From contig NC_087192.1 in NCBI RefSeq assembly GCF_035594125.1, positions 2,132,501-2,196,500 of the forward strand: 64,000 nucleotides of DNA, given 5' to 3'. Numbering within the stretch: position 1 is the first letter of the stretch; each line of letters begins with the position of its first letter. Shown here in pieces: positions 11,997 through 26,396 of this stretch. Below the pieces are notes generated by a model. That model saw nothing but the letters and a program-made list of their open reading frames with translations. It was not told the DNA's origin and did not search any database. The position numbers were made by a program, and so were the translations under genes. This DNA is from Scylla paramamosain. Its lineage: Eukaryota; Arthropoda; Malacostraca; Decapoda; Portunidae.

Positions 11997-12578
11997 CGTC
12001 TTAATGTGGTTTGGGTGTATCCTGTTGTGGGATGTTTTTGGTGTGTTTGAATGAGTTTTGGGATGTTTTGGCTGTTTTGAGTGTTTGGGTGAGTTTTGTG
12101 GGTAGTTTGAGGTGTTTTGAGTGTATTTTGGATGTTTTGAGTGTGTTTTGGGTGAGTTTTATTGGTATTCTAGAGTGTTGTGGGGTGTTTTGGGTGTGTT
12201 TTGGATGTTTGTAGTGTATTTCGGTTGTGTTGGATGAGTTTTGTGGGTATATCAGGGTGTTTTGAGTGTGTTGGATGAGTTTTGTGGGTATATCAGGGTG
12301 TTTTGAGTGTCTTGGATGTTTTCAGCATGATATAGGTGTGTTTGAGTGAGTTTTATGGATATTTTGAGGTGATGTGGGGTGTTTTGAGCATGTTTTTGGA
12401 TGAATAATATGTGTTTTGTGTGTTTCTGGGTGAGTTTTGTGGGTACATTTGGGTGTTGTGGGGTATTTTGAGTGTGTTTGGATGTTAAGCATGTCTTAGG
12501 TGTGATTGGGTGAGTTTTGGTATATTTAGGGGTGTTTTGAGTGTGGTTTGGGCGTGTTTTGTTGTATTTAGGGTGCTT
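11997..12578 (+). repeat. Degenerate G/T-rich minisatellite (copy B)
   Basis: Counterpart of 3009-3590 with a handful of substitutions. Confidence 0.8.
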
Positions 12579-12592
12579 TGTGTGCAGTACCA

Positions 12593-12737
12593 GGATAACT
12601 GAGGGTGCAGGTCCAATGGAGTTTCAAAGAAAATAGAAAGTCCACTGGAGTTTCAAAGCAAATAATGAGTAGGTCCATTGGAGTTGCTAAGTTGTCCATT
12701 GTTTGGTGCTTAGTTAATTTCTTGTAGGCTATCATAG

Positions 12738-12806
<69 letters not shown>

Positions 12807-12930
12807 TTTCCATAAGTTGTTAATTTATCTGTATTTTGTTTACGATAATAATGGTACATAACTGATGGTACACAGCAGCCAGGTACATAGCAGCCAGTGG
12901 TACACAGCAGCCAATGGTACATAGTGGCCT
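12593..12930. repeat. Short tandem repeats around a (TC)n tract (copy B)
   Basis: Counterpart of 3605-3950. The (TC)n tract is at 12743-12803, about six bases shorter than in copy A. Confidence 0.75.
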
Positions 12931-12998
12931 GTTACCTTAACAACTGGTCACTATGCTCCTATGTGTCTCTTGCACATCTCTTCCTATATCATGCACAC

Positions 12999-13294
12999 TC
13001 AAACTCTAAAGAAAATAAGGGAAGCTACAGGAAGCCACCTGGCCCACACGTGGCCATCCCTGTAAGAAACATATTTATTCATTTCCCATTTCCACCTGTT
13101 ATCCCCATCCATAAATTTGTCCAATCCTCTTTTGAAGCTGTCTACTGACTCAGCACTAGCAAGTTGATCACTAAGTCCATGCCATTCATTCACCACTCTA
13201 TTTGAGAACCAATTCCTTCCTATCTCTCTCCTAATTCTAATTTTATCAAGGTTGTAACTGTTACTTATTGTCCTTCTAATTCCAGTAAATCTCT
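12999..13294 (-). mobile_element. 3' remnant of a non-LTR retrotransposon (copy B)
   Basis: Same fragment as 4017-4312 with a few changes. Here the open frame 12999-13196 encodes the LDKFMDGDNRWKWE segment. It is a dead 5'-truncated insertion that predates the duplication, since both copies carry it at the same place. Confidence 0.7.
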
Positions 13295-13931
13295 TGCAGA
13301 CTTATTTGCTACAAACACAGCATAAACTAGAATCTAGGTTTTTACTCCAAGATGAAATGTTGGGACCTGAAATTCTACACCACAAGGAAGTACATACTTT
13401 CCTTAAAGCTGTACAGTCATCACTGTACAAGTGTGTGACCCATTGCACTGAGGACTCAGAATACAGACTCCAAGACTCACATGAAGAATAATTTAATATT
13501 CGCATCCATAGGCTCAGTCGTCATTTCTGCAAGTAAGTGCCTGCCTAAGGTTGCCATGGCTGTCTCTCTAGCACTGCACCTTGTGATCCTTTGCCTGCTA
13601 ATCTTGCTCTCTTTAATAATTTTCATCTTTCCATTTCTATTTGTATGTTAGTGTATAGCAAACCATTTTCTATTCTGTGTTGTTCCTTGAGGGTTTGTTA
13701 TCATGAAAAGAACACTCAAGACGAAACATGTCAACATAATTTATTTATTTTACTTATTCATGCCATACATGAGCGTACATACACAGTAACAATGTCCAGG
13801 TTGAACTGTACTGTATAGCTAAATAACTACTACTGACTACACGTAAACTGGCGAGTGGCAGAAGTGATGCCATGCTCACTCCAAACAAGGCGGATGCCAG
13901 GCTGCTAATCACAGAAAGTCCCAAGAATTAA

Positions 13932-14504
13932 GGATGTAATGTCTTGTGTTTTGAAACATTGAGAAACTGATCTGGAGTCCACCTTGAGAGGTAAAGTGGC
14001 CAGGGAGTGAGCCCTTGACGGGACATTCAAGGTTCATGACACTTTACCAGCTGAGACAGGATGGACCACCAAGACTCAAATGAACGTTTGTCACCCTTGA
14101 TTGTCCCGCCACTACATGGCTTCCCTCCTCCTGTTAGATCAATTTCTGGTGTTTCTATGTCACACACACTTCTTGAGTTTTCCCTTCTTGGGTCTCCATT
14201 TTCTTCCATTTGTAGTGTTGTGTTTTTCTTTGGGGATGCAGGTTGATCCCCAGTGGTTCCTAAAGTATTCTTCCTCAAGTTTCAAATAGCTCACTGGGGA
14301 TCTTCACTACCTGCCAATCACTGTTACAACTCGTGTTTTGAGACACTGAGAAACTGATTTAGAGCTGGCTGTGGGAGGTGGAGCAGCCGGGAAGTGAACC
14401 CCTGACAGGACACTCAAGGAGCACAACACTTCACCAGTCAAGCCAAGATGATCAGCAAAGCCCAAGTGGAGTTTTGTTGCCCTTGACTGTCTTGTCACTA
14501 CAAA
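13932..14504 (-). mobile_element. Tandem pair of tRNA-derived SINE units (copy B)
   Basis: Counterpart of 4950-5522, with the same A- and B-box-like motifs and nearly identical sequence. Confidence 0.6.
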
Positions 14505-15668
14505 GAAACTGGAGAGTCCCAGATTTTCATTGATACGGGTGCCAATTGCTAACATTCTTGCAGCTATGACCACACAGCTCTATCATCACTAAGGTCACAT
14601 CGCAGAGAACACTATGTACAAAGAACTGATGTAGGATACTATACACTTGAAAAAGAAGCTTGTCATATACACGTAATAATTTGATGCTAGTCACGGATCT
14701 TTTAGTTTCGGCCTGGAGTGAGCACAGCAGCAGGACTTACATAAAACCAGCAACCTGCCCCTATGGAGATGCATCCCATTAATTTCGTTCAGTTTTTTAG
14801 TGTACAAATAAATTAAGGTTATTCTATTATGAATGATGTCTAATAATAATTTGAAAAGTAAAACTGACTGTACTAAAAGTTTTGTGCAAGCGTTATATCT
14901 GAAAGAAAGTAGACAAGCAGTCTGACGCTGGGCCCGTCAGGTACACTAAATTCACTGGGATGCTAAGAATCATGCCTATGTAGTCTTATTTCCTATTTGG
15001 TGATCTAAAAAATGTGATGCTGTCAAAAATGTCACTTATTATTTTACCTTTGAGCACCATTCTATGAAAGTCACAATAGCATTGCTAATCTTTTATTTTC
15101 CTCTCTGATATTCATCGCTGATTCATATTCTTGCTGAGCAAGACGAGAATAGACCTAAAAACCTGCCTTCATACCTTTGTAATTTGTTTACCGAATTCTC
15201 AATTTTGATAAAAAATTATCAGAAATTACAAAACAGGTAAAATGCAGCACTTTCATGTCATTGGTAATATGCACACTTTGTACTGTTCCTGTAACAATAT
15301 TTTTGTGTATGTTTTCACTTGTGTAAAATGCACTTAACTGATTACACTAGTATAATGTTATCAATCCAATAGTGCCTAAAGCAGTTAGCTACACATACGT
15401 AAAGTATTAAAAATGCTTCAATCTGTAACAAAGACAAGACAAATACAGGAAAGTGGTGGACCATGGCCTTGCTGCCTGAGAGGAATTAACCATGACTGGC
15501 TCCTCCTCACCCTGAGGCAATGACGCAACCCACATCTTTTCTGCTGTGCCTTTCTTGTTACCAAGACAAAATGTAAAACTTGCTGAATAAATTTTTGTTA
15601 ATATCATTATTTAATTTCATTCTGGCAAGAACAGGATACTCTTGCTCTCATTTTCTTCCTATTTCACA

Positions 15669-17570
<1,902 letters not shown>

Positions 17571-17611
17571 AATCAAATAAATAGAGGTTTTGGGGCAGGT
17601 AATTCTCCATG

Positions 17612-17734
17612 TCATGAGTCTTGCAACACACTGCCTTCAGCTTCACCACGAGGAACAGTCTGCCACACACCGCACTGAGGGTCTGAGTCACTCTCAAAGC
17701 TGTCACCGGTATACTGTTTGCTTCGGTGCTCTCT
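17612..17734 (-). CDS. Coding-looking segment, possible alternative last exon of tutl
   Basis: The minus-strand frame is open from 17773 to the TGA at 17612-17614. It encodes a polar, charged peptide including KREHRSKQYTGDSFESDSD and then GVWQTVP, unlike the random frames around it, and GC content is locally raised. AG|AGAGAGC at 17734 gives a phase-0 entry that fits the donor of the 18.7 kb segment. An AG at 17755-17754 would give phase 2 and fit the 28.4 kb exon directly. I do not recognise the peptide. It could be an alternative cytoplasmic end of the receptor or an unrelated exon; the splice sites are weak. Confidence 0.3.
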   Translation of the reverse strand, partial: REHRSKQYTGDSFESDSDPQCGVWQTVPRGEAEGSVLQDS

Positions 17735-18693
17735 CTTAGCACTCCACATCATGCTCAAGCAAGTGGTGTGGAACTAATCTGTATCTTATGCCCATTGGCT
17801 TTCATATGTCAGTTGGGTTTGTGCTGCATTGAACAGTAAAGAAGTCTTACCACTGTTACACTTTCACTATCATACACATGACAATTCTTTGAAAGCATGG
17901 ACCACACTCTTGAAATAGATTTGACCAACTTCATCTTTAGTTATGCTTTAATTTCTTACAAACCAAAGAACATTTTTAATATGCCACAGAGGATAAAAAG
18001 ATAAAATTTTTCAACCAGTGAGAGTTCCTGTTAGAAAAAATAAATTATTGCTATTTTAAAATACCAGAGGTTAATAACCAAATGACAAGCCTGGTAGTTT
18101 TAAAATATAAGAAATGGCTGACAAAACCCTAGCTGTAACTGTGCTTAAACAAACAAAACCTAAAATCATAGCCATCAAACAAACTATGTAGATTTCATTT
18201 CAGTAAATCCTGAAAAGAATACAAAAACTAAACAATATTGGCAGTGATATATATGTATATATATAACGATTGATATACTGTATGACTGATTTCCTACAAG
18301 ATGCCTATAGAAATTCATGCAAAACAATGAATGCACCTTGTAGAGATCCCCCGGCTCATAACATAAGGGGAAGATTCACTTGGGTCAGTGTACACTATCA
18401 TGATATGGCTGCATATTGTACAAGGTGGATAAAGGAATTTATACAAGTACATGGTAGAAATTGATGGTAAAAATTACCTTCATATAGTATTGGCTACTTC
18501 AGGAGGTGAATAAATTAATAGACAATCATAATCAAATTATCACATTACAAGGGAATAAAGTGGCCATATGAGAACATATGAAGAGTATTTGATTGGTAAG
18601 CTTATATCTGAATCAATGAATGTAGATCTTAAATAAAATAAATAAATAAAAGAATAATAATAAAAAATAAATAAATAATGAGACTAAAGTAAC

Positions 18694-18784
18694 CTTAAAG
18701 AACAAGCATGTCAAATGTTCCTGAATGTCTTCATCCGAGATACTTGGCAAGTTGTGGGGTGGAGGACTCTCAACAGGTGATAGT
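18694..18784 (-). CDS. Coding-looking segment, possible alternative cytoplasmic exon of tutl
   Basis: The minus-strand frame encodes LSPVESPPPHNLPSISDEDI and then QEHL, a proline/acidic sequence typical of receptor tails. Upstream is a pyrimidine-rich run ending in CAG (acceptor, exon start 18784, phase 2). Downstream is TTTAAG|GTTACT (donor, phase 0). Phase 2 entry fits the donor of the 28.4 kb exon. The length, 91 bases, is consistent with that phasing. It lies past the stop of the main tail exon, so it would belong to another isoform or to retained 3'UTR. No homology is recalled. Confidence 0.3.
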
Positions 18785-19172
18785 CTGAGTGTTCTCGAGA
18801 GTGAAGGTGATGCAGCAGAGACAGAAATTGTGCTTCATACTTTGCTTGAACGTGTCACTTGGGCATTGTAGTTATCACATGAAAGGGCTTCTCTAACTAC
18901 AATACAAAGTTAAGAGAACTTTTTTAAAACAGAGATCCAATAGGAATATATAAAATTCAACAATTTGCACAGTTTTCAAGACGCGGCTGGAGCTGCGTCA
19001 TCACTATAGTGAGTATTACTGGTTGTGGCGGCAGCGCCTGGCAAGCCTCACCTTTCTCTCCTCACCTGAAAGACTTGTCTCTTTAAGTCTGAAGCTTACA
19101 CATAGATGGGGCTGATATTCACATCACTTATTTGCAGTCTTGTCTTAAAGCACTATTATATTTCAGTTCCCA
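18785..19172 (-). other. Proximal 3'UTR of the long tutl isoform
   Basis: Sequence after the TGA of the long tail. No AATAAA is visible on the minus strand in this stretch; an ATTAAA lies much further on, near 17947-17952. Two donor-like sequences (TTTCAG|GTGAGG and AAAG|GTGAGG, near 19050-19070) suggest that splicing within the 3'UTR is possible. Confidence 0.35.
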
Positions 19173-21645
19173 TCAGCACACACTTTCCATTTCTCGACTT
19201 CGTCTACGACGTGCTTGTCTTTTTCTGTATTCATTGAACTCTTGCTTCATGGCAGCCACACGCGCCTCCATGGACTGGTGGCGCCGCCGCCCACCTGACC
19301 CGTAGATCTCAGAGTCGCTGAGGCCACGTTCACCTGATGGAACACGGGTCCTTGACCACTCTGCTGCTGAATCCTCCCCAGGTGTCGGACTCAACACTGT
19401 ATCAAATTCATAGTGATCATCCACACTAACGTCCAGTGGCTGCTGTGGAGGCAGAGGTGTGGTGATGGGTGGTGGTGGCCGCGGGGACACTTTTACTGAA
19501 CTGCTGGAGTCGACGCTGGCATCCAGGCCGGCAGACCCCAGCATCTGTCGCCGCTCTGACACACTAGGTATTATGTATGGCTGGTGTGGCCGGGTGAGGA
19601 CTGGCATGCGGAATTGAGGCAAAACTTGCCGAGCTGCCCACTCTTCATAAGGCGGAGGATTTGGTGGTCGCATCCAAGGCGTTGGGCGGGCACGAGGCCC
19701 AGCCAGAACCCAGGCAGAGGGAGCTGCTGCTGCTGGCTCTGGGGCTTCTCCAGTTTCTGTTGCTTCAGAAGCTTCTAAACGTGAAGAATCAAGACCTAGT
19801 GCTAGTAATGACTGCCCTGACTGAGAAGAGCTCTGTTGCTGGGATGTATTTTTGCTGCCAAACCCACTAGAAGAGTCTGGGGACTGCTCCTGAGATTGTT
19901 CATGGGATTGTTCCCTGCTTTCTGGCGCACTGCCACCATAAGCAGTTCTGGGGTGATGGCGGATGGTGTGCCTTGACTCACTTCTTCCTGCAGAACGTAA
20001 CTCCGGGGCACTATTCGTTCTTGGTGCCTCTCCAAAAAGGCCACTACGCACCCGCCCGATAGCCTCCTGCAAGCGTTCCCGCGTGTATGTCACAGGCTGA
20101 TCACTGCTGGAATCACTGTCTCTTGTCCTGCCCGGTGCTCTAGGCATGGGCTCAGGTGCTCTACTAGTCTTTGTACTGGTCGGGGGAGGAGGAGGAGGAG
20201 GCAGCGGTCGTGGCCTGGCAAGCCCACGGGCCCCAGGCTGACCCTGAGTGGCACGGGGGCGGGGGGGCGAGCTGGTAGCCAGTGGCTTTTGATTTTCCGA
20301 GGAGGAAGGTTTGAGCAAACAGGGGGGGGCCCGCCCCAACATTCGTTGATCAGTGTCACGTCTTGGAGGAAGATTGACATAGTGGCGAGGGATGTCTGGG
20401 ATACGCGGGGGCTGGATGTGGCCAAGAGCCTCCCGAACTAAAGGTGGAGCATGCACATGCTGGCCAGACTCTAAAACTGTCATGACCGGTCGACCAGGTG
20501 GTCGAGCAGAGTGACCCACAGGACGGGCCATGGGCCACACACGAGCGGGGCGCCTGGGAGTGGTCCAGGCGGGGTCCAGCTGGGTGTGTGAGGGCGTGCC
20601 CCAGGCTGAGAACTGTGGGTGGAAACGTGATGGAGGAGAATGAACTTGTGCCCCAACAAGAATCTGTCCAGGACGCAGCTGAGAGGTGGACAGAGGTGGC
20701 AGCTGGCGAGACGGGTACCGATGGGGTGCCACAAGCTCCTCCCGACGGGGAGGAGGCAGGGTGGCTGAGATGCCCAGGGCGGTAGGCGTGTCCTGGGCTG
20801 AGTTGGGAAAAGATGACAGTACTGTAGAAGGAAAGGAACGCTCCACACTGGATGGTTGTTGCACACTGCTCACTTCACTGAAGGAAGCCAACTGTGCCAG
20901 CTGACTCCACTCTGAGCTCAGTGGCCCAGGGGAGGAAGCTCTGAAGCGTCTCGAGCGTGGGGACCACACACTGTCACTTGGGCTCTCTGGTATGACATGC
21001 CGCCCAAACTCCGGCGAGTGCAGTGAGGTGTGTGGGTGGAATATGCCGTGTCTGCCAGCTGGCCCCATGTGTGGCTCCCCCCGGGCAACACCCCCTACCC
21101 GTGGCTCCTCGTGTGCACTGGCCCCAGAGCCATCCGAGCGCAGGCTGAGGCGGGGCGGCAGGGGCTGGCGCCGGTGAAGGCGGCCAGCCGTGCCAGCCCG
21201 CACATGGTACACTCCACTCTCCACTCCCCGGACCTCCTCTCTTGGCCACTCTGGAGGAATTCTGCTCTGATCCCTGCTTGCAGGCCTCCCTCCAACACCC
21301 CGGATGGGCCTCCTGGGGGAGGTAAACCCTCCTTCCTCGCTGTCATCATCCAGCACAAAGCGGCCATCTCTAGTGCGGCTGATCCAGCTGAGGGGCTGTG
21401 AGTACTCCAGCTCAACTGAGTACTGCACGTCCCTGGGAAACCTGCGGCCGCGCTCCACGCCATACTCCCTGAAGTCTTCATCAGCCGAACTCCCCGCCGC
21501 ATCCTGTCCCCTGCCACCCAGTTCCTGTGTGGTGCTGGTGTCCAAGGGTCTGCTGTCTGTGGAGTCAACGAGGCGGCCCCCGAGCAGCACACCGGCAACC
21601 CACGCCCACTCCCACCTTAAACCTGGTATTCCGCACCGTAGTAAC
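19173..21645 (-). CDS. tutl: Turtle long cytoplasmic tail, terminal exon
   Basis: One open frame of about 820 codons ends at the TGA at 19173-19175. The chosen start is the acceptor CTGCACAG|G (exon base 21645, phase 2), preceded by a C/T-rich tract and matching the phase-2 donor at 28392. Other in-frame acceptors lie at 21555-21500, so the first ~50 residues are uncertain. The tail is proline-, serine- and arginine-rich and probably disordered. It has a polyproline run flanked by arginines (20179-20215, SH3/EVH1-ligand-like), serine/glutamine repeats (EQSHEQSQEQ, about 19880-19920), DHYEFDTVLSPTPGED (about 19380-19440), and a basic helix-like end AAMKQEFNEYRKRQARRRR before EMESVC. The C-terminal SVC may be a PDZ ligand. 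Minus-strand frames inside it on other phases are shadows. Confidence 0.88.
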
Positions 21646-24600
21646 CTGTGCAGGTGGAGGAGGTGGTGAGCATGTGGTTCATGAAGCAGCAGCTTCAGTC
21701 TTAACTGACTTGAAGGTTTTAAGTTAATTGTGTGTAATGCATGCAATGTTACAGTGTCTTCTTTACACAGCTCACTACTAGACATCAAAGTCCTCAAGAT
21801 GGTGAAAACATAGCAGGGTTGCCAAAATACAACAGAAATGCAGGTAAATAGATATGTGTATCATGAAATGTTTAGATTTCCTAGTAAGTGATATTTCAGG
21901 AACCCTGCAAAGTATGCTTACAGCTGAGTTGGTTAGAAATGTGTAGATGATCAGAATGATAGCAAAAGCCATCAGTGATACTAGTCCTACTTTTTAATAA
22001 ATACAGGAGGATCTGGTCATAATCAAATACATTATTTATGTTAATATAATTTAGAATACAAAGATTTGAAGTCCATTATATATAATGGTGAACTGCTTTA
22101 CCTGACAGGTTCATCACTAATCTCAGGTAGCTAATGATCAAGAACCACCATCACTTACCAGCACAAGTGTCTGAGGGAGGCACTAGCCGGCAGAAACCCC
22201 TTCTAACACTGGCTTATGTTACACTGGTCACAAGGAATAGAAACAAGCAGGAAATAGCACTTATTCAGTGGCGGTCTGAGACACTTCTTGGCCTAGTTTA
22301 GACAAGTTAAACACACTATTCCGAGACATGGCCATCATCTTTTGGTTACTGGTTACTTCTCCCTGTCTTCTTAATATTCAATGGGGAAAAAAAAAAAAAA
22401 AAAAAAAAAATGCGGGGAGATCATGAGGCTACGTGTCACCTGCTGCAGCCAATATTCAGGTCCTATGTCAGTACTGATGGAACCACACAATGAATGAAAA
22501 GTGACTGATTAATCCTTTCCCAAAGGAGTATCTATATATAGGTATTTTGAAAGTAGCATATGCAGTACATATACATATATAATAAATATATTACATATGT
22601 ATGCACATTTTCTTTCTACAAATACAATAATTCACATAATTTATTATTTGGCATCTCAGACTTGGTCAAATAAACAGAAACTACAAGATTTCAGTGAGTC
22701 TATATGTAGATCTCACATATCCACATTTTTTTTCTTTTTATGTAAGAAGGGATCTGGCCACAGGCAACAGAGAAAATAAATAAATAAATAAAAAAAAGTA
22801 AATAAATAATAATAAATGAATAAATAAATTAATTAATAAAAAAATAAAATACATGAAACTGGAATGTTCACATGTGAGGAAACTATGTGAACACATGAAT
22901 GAAAGTCAGCAGTCTATATATATTTAGAGAATTTTTTGTTTGATATTACATACATCTGCCCTCCTGCTGGAAAGGGATCAACTGTGCACCTATTTGTTTT
23001 GTAGAAATAAATAAAAAACAAGTACAATACTGTATATCTATTTTAGGGGTACTCTGTAATTATTATGTTCAGGTGCATTGTAATTAAGTATATTTTCATA
23101 AAAGAATATTTCTTTTCACTGCCTCCTTTGTCTCCTGCAGCTTGGATAGCTTGGGGAAAGTACAACTAGTACAACAGTGAGGTAACAAGAAAAGAAATGC
23201 ATGGGAGACAAATACAGTTCAGAAGGAATTCGTGATCTATGTACTTTTCAAAATCAGGCCAAATGTTTCTAATGGCCAACTCTCAAGTGAGGTTTAGGCA
23301 ATTAACTAGTCACTGATATGCCAGACAGAGGAACTATCAGTGAGACACAGAACATGGCTACATGGAATGAACACCTGTGCTGGTAAAGTAATAACTTACA
23401 CCTATAAGGCATTACCCCTTACATACATCCAAGGCATCTCCTACTGCTGATCCCATGATTGTCAGATAAATGATGGTCAACCTGCATATCATTGTCTTCA
23501 AGCAAAATCTTAAAGTAGGTATATTGAAGAAAATGATCAAATCCTCTCCATTAAAAAGCAAAGACATCAATAATCATGTGGATTTTCAGTAAATAACACA
23601 TCTGAATCATTACAGTACAGAGGATTAACAAAACTAAATGGTTTTCAATAAGACAGCAGAGAGGCAGCCACAGACAGCAGACACATACATGCTGGTGCAG
23701 TGCAGACAGTGAGGAGGTGGGATGGAAACATGTTGAGTACAGGGAAATACTAGGAATGCATGGGACTTAGTTAAATAGTACATGACATTAGTAATATCAA
23801 GATGTAAACTTCCAAAGAAGGGAAACACTTATGGGGTTTATGTATGTGGTATTAGTTCCTTATGGTGGACTTCATTATATGTAAAGGATCAATTATGTGT
23901 TTTAAGTTTAATATAATATACAGAGCATTTATGAAAGTCCACAAATCTAAGCAGGTTACTGAAGTACATTTACAACTCTCATGAATGTGAAAAACAAGAA
24001 TTTACAGAAAATTTTATGGACATTAACATTAACATGCAACATGGAACAAAGGAGTCTGATCAAGCTTAGCAGACTCCACCAGATAGTTCCCATGTGGCAG
24101 TAGTAGTAGTAGTAGTAGTAGTAGTGATGGTGGTGGTCCTTGCTTCATACACAGAGACATGACCCAACACAAGCTTTTCTTTATCCTTCAAGCAATAGCT
24201 ATGAGTCTGACCACTTGTTCTGCATCACCAAATCTGCATGCTTAATGGTCATTTTCTCATTTTATTTTATTTTATTTTCTTCAGAAAATTTTTAACCATG
24301 TATTAATACTTTGGTAGCTTCACATTTTATTAGATTATTTCTATTATCTATCATGAGTTAATGACATATCTCTTAGTATCCACCTTTTTAACTTACACCT
24401 TTTCAATAATATTCTTTATCCTGAACATTTAAATTCTTTACATAATTTTTATGCTTTCTCATTTCTATGATGTCACATTTTTAGAACAATATCATCATAG
24501 CTTATAAGAACTAATTTGAACTTGTGATTACACATAGTTTATAGATTCAACTATGACCGCAGGGCCTTTATGGTATAGGGGCCTTCTCCATATTCAAGCA

Positions 24601-25618
24601 TAATCAGTGTATTAGAACACTGTCAACTTTAGGAGCAATGGTAAAAATGTTAAGTAAATATGGTGACCAAGGCAAGAATCACCTTATTGATGTATTAGTA
24701 CTGAGACCTCATGTGAGTACATACTGTGATGGGGAAATATTAGTACTCTATAGTAACATCACACCTCACTATAATGGTGTAATGAAATAAAGGAAGTAAA
24801 AAGCTTCCCTTGTTTCATTGGAAATGCACATTAATGCACCAAACACTAGATGACAACTACAAGTCACTACACAGCACCAGGCAGACCATGACCATTTTCA
24901 ACTAAGACTGCAGTGAAACCAAGGCCACATGCAGACCCACTAGAGACCTACAATCGACATGGTCTTGCCGCGAGCACACCAGCCTCCCTCCACCCTCGCC
25001 TCAGACTTCCAAGATGCTAACACTCACTCACTTCGGTTTTTCTTTATCAATTTATGAAATATTCCTTCTGTGAAAGAAAATATTTGCTTTCTCTTCTTTG
25101 ACAGTAAGCTTCTGAATTTTTGGTAAAGCTAAGTAGCAACACGAATAAGATTTAGGTTGCTTTCTTTAAGATTCTTCACCTCAGGAGAGAATACATTACA
25201 TGTTACCAGTATTTTTAATTTGATTTGTATTTTTTATCATAGTCCTGCAGAGTTGAAGCATTCACACATAGACAAGCAAGATGTTCAACTAAAGAAAACT
25301 TTTTAGCAATGAGCACTGATTCATGATAACTGGACCAACACACAAACACCAAACAGGCAGCAGGACACACAAACACTCTCAGGATTGAACCACACTATGG
25401 TACAGGACAATGGACACAAGCACGCACAAAAAATTCTTATTCCAGCATCGGTTTCATCCAGTGAGCACGGCGCCTATGCAGTGCTGAATTATGCTTTCAT
25501 GCATGCACCTCTTGGGCAACATGGAGTGACAACTATGCTCATAACAATGTAAAATACTTTCACATCAAAGGACGTAAGATTAGGAAGCTCTGTGAGTGTG
25601 CACGGGGCCAGAGAGTGA

Positions 25619-25624
25619 TTTATT
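25619..25624 (-). terminator. Poly(A) signal AATAAA of the short isoform
   Basis: TTTATT on the plus strand, 58 bases past the TAG at 25682-25684. Position and spacing suit a short 3'UTR. Confidence 0.4.
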
Positions 25625-25727
25625 TACTTAATCAAAAGGTAACGAGGTGTTGGTGGAGGTGGTGGTGGTGGTGGTGGTCAACTAGATCTGTTCTGTAGTA
25701 ATCGCATCACCTGGGTACTCCTTCCTT
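25619..25727 (-). CDS. tutl: Candidate alternative terminal exon giving a short tail
   Basis: A long pyrimidine tract (25740-25790) leads to GGCTGGACAG|A. The exon start at 25727 accepts phase 2, exactly what the 28.4 kb exon donates. The resulting frame reads RKEYPGDAITTEQI and stops at TAG (25682-25684). After a (CCA)n-rich 3'UTR an AATAAA lies at 25619-25624. Together acceptor, phase, stop and poly(A) signal describe a complete last exon that would replace the 820-residue tail with about 14 residues. Known: several turtle/IGSF9 transcripts differ in the cytoplasmic tail. Inferred: that this one is used. Confidence 0.5.
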
Positions 25728-26396
25728 CTGTCCAGCCGATGTTGGAAAGCAAGAAACAGCAAGAGAAAAGAAGAGAATAATGATGGGTTAGAACACATGT
25801 AATTAATCCACTACACAGCCACCTCAGCAATAATAAGCACCACCTCATAAGATTGCAGACCTCAGTGGCTGATGGTAGAGTTGATTCAATGGGTGTTTAC
25901 TACTAAAACATGGGAAGCCAAATTCCAAAACAGTGAAATATAATGTTGGTATCCTATTGAAAAATATCCTGCCTTTAATGCACATCTGTCTTTAGAATCT
26001 ATAGAGGAATCTTATACTAACCAAATATTTTGTGGATGACAACATAACTCAAGAGTTTTTTAGTTCCTTGAAATCTTTTCTCACCTTTTTTCATATGGCA
26101 ACTTAAGAACTGGAATAGAACAGCTACACACTTCTCAAGTGTTTCTCTATCAAATATATTGAATGTTGCAGAAGTTAACTAAAGACTATAAAACTTTTGA
26201 ATAATACAGCAATCAAACTATTAACTCATTTAGACATACATTAAATAAAAAAATTAATTACACGTAATATTTTTACTCACAGTCTACCAAGACTATTTTA
26301 TCATTTCATTTATTGTGAAAATCTTCACCAGACTGTTACATCCCTGCTAGATCTATGTATCTCAGAGTATTGTTATGAAGGTGGTGGGTACATATG

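Noticed and set aside
18995..19015. Phage T7 promoter-like sequence (TAATACTCACTATAG on the minus strand)
   Set aside because: It lacks internal bases of the T7 consensus and lies in a eukaryotic 3'UTR; a chance likeness, not a vector remnant.
21646..21797. ATG at 21797 as the start of an independent 874-residue protein
   Set aside because: The frame upstream of 21645 is a pyrimidine-rich acceptor region, and the content is the conserved-type Turtle tail, so the ATG is intronic.
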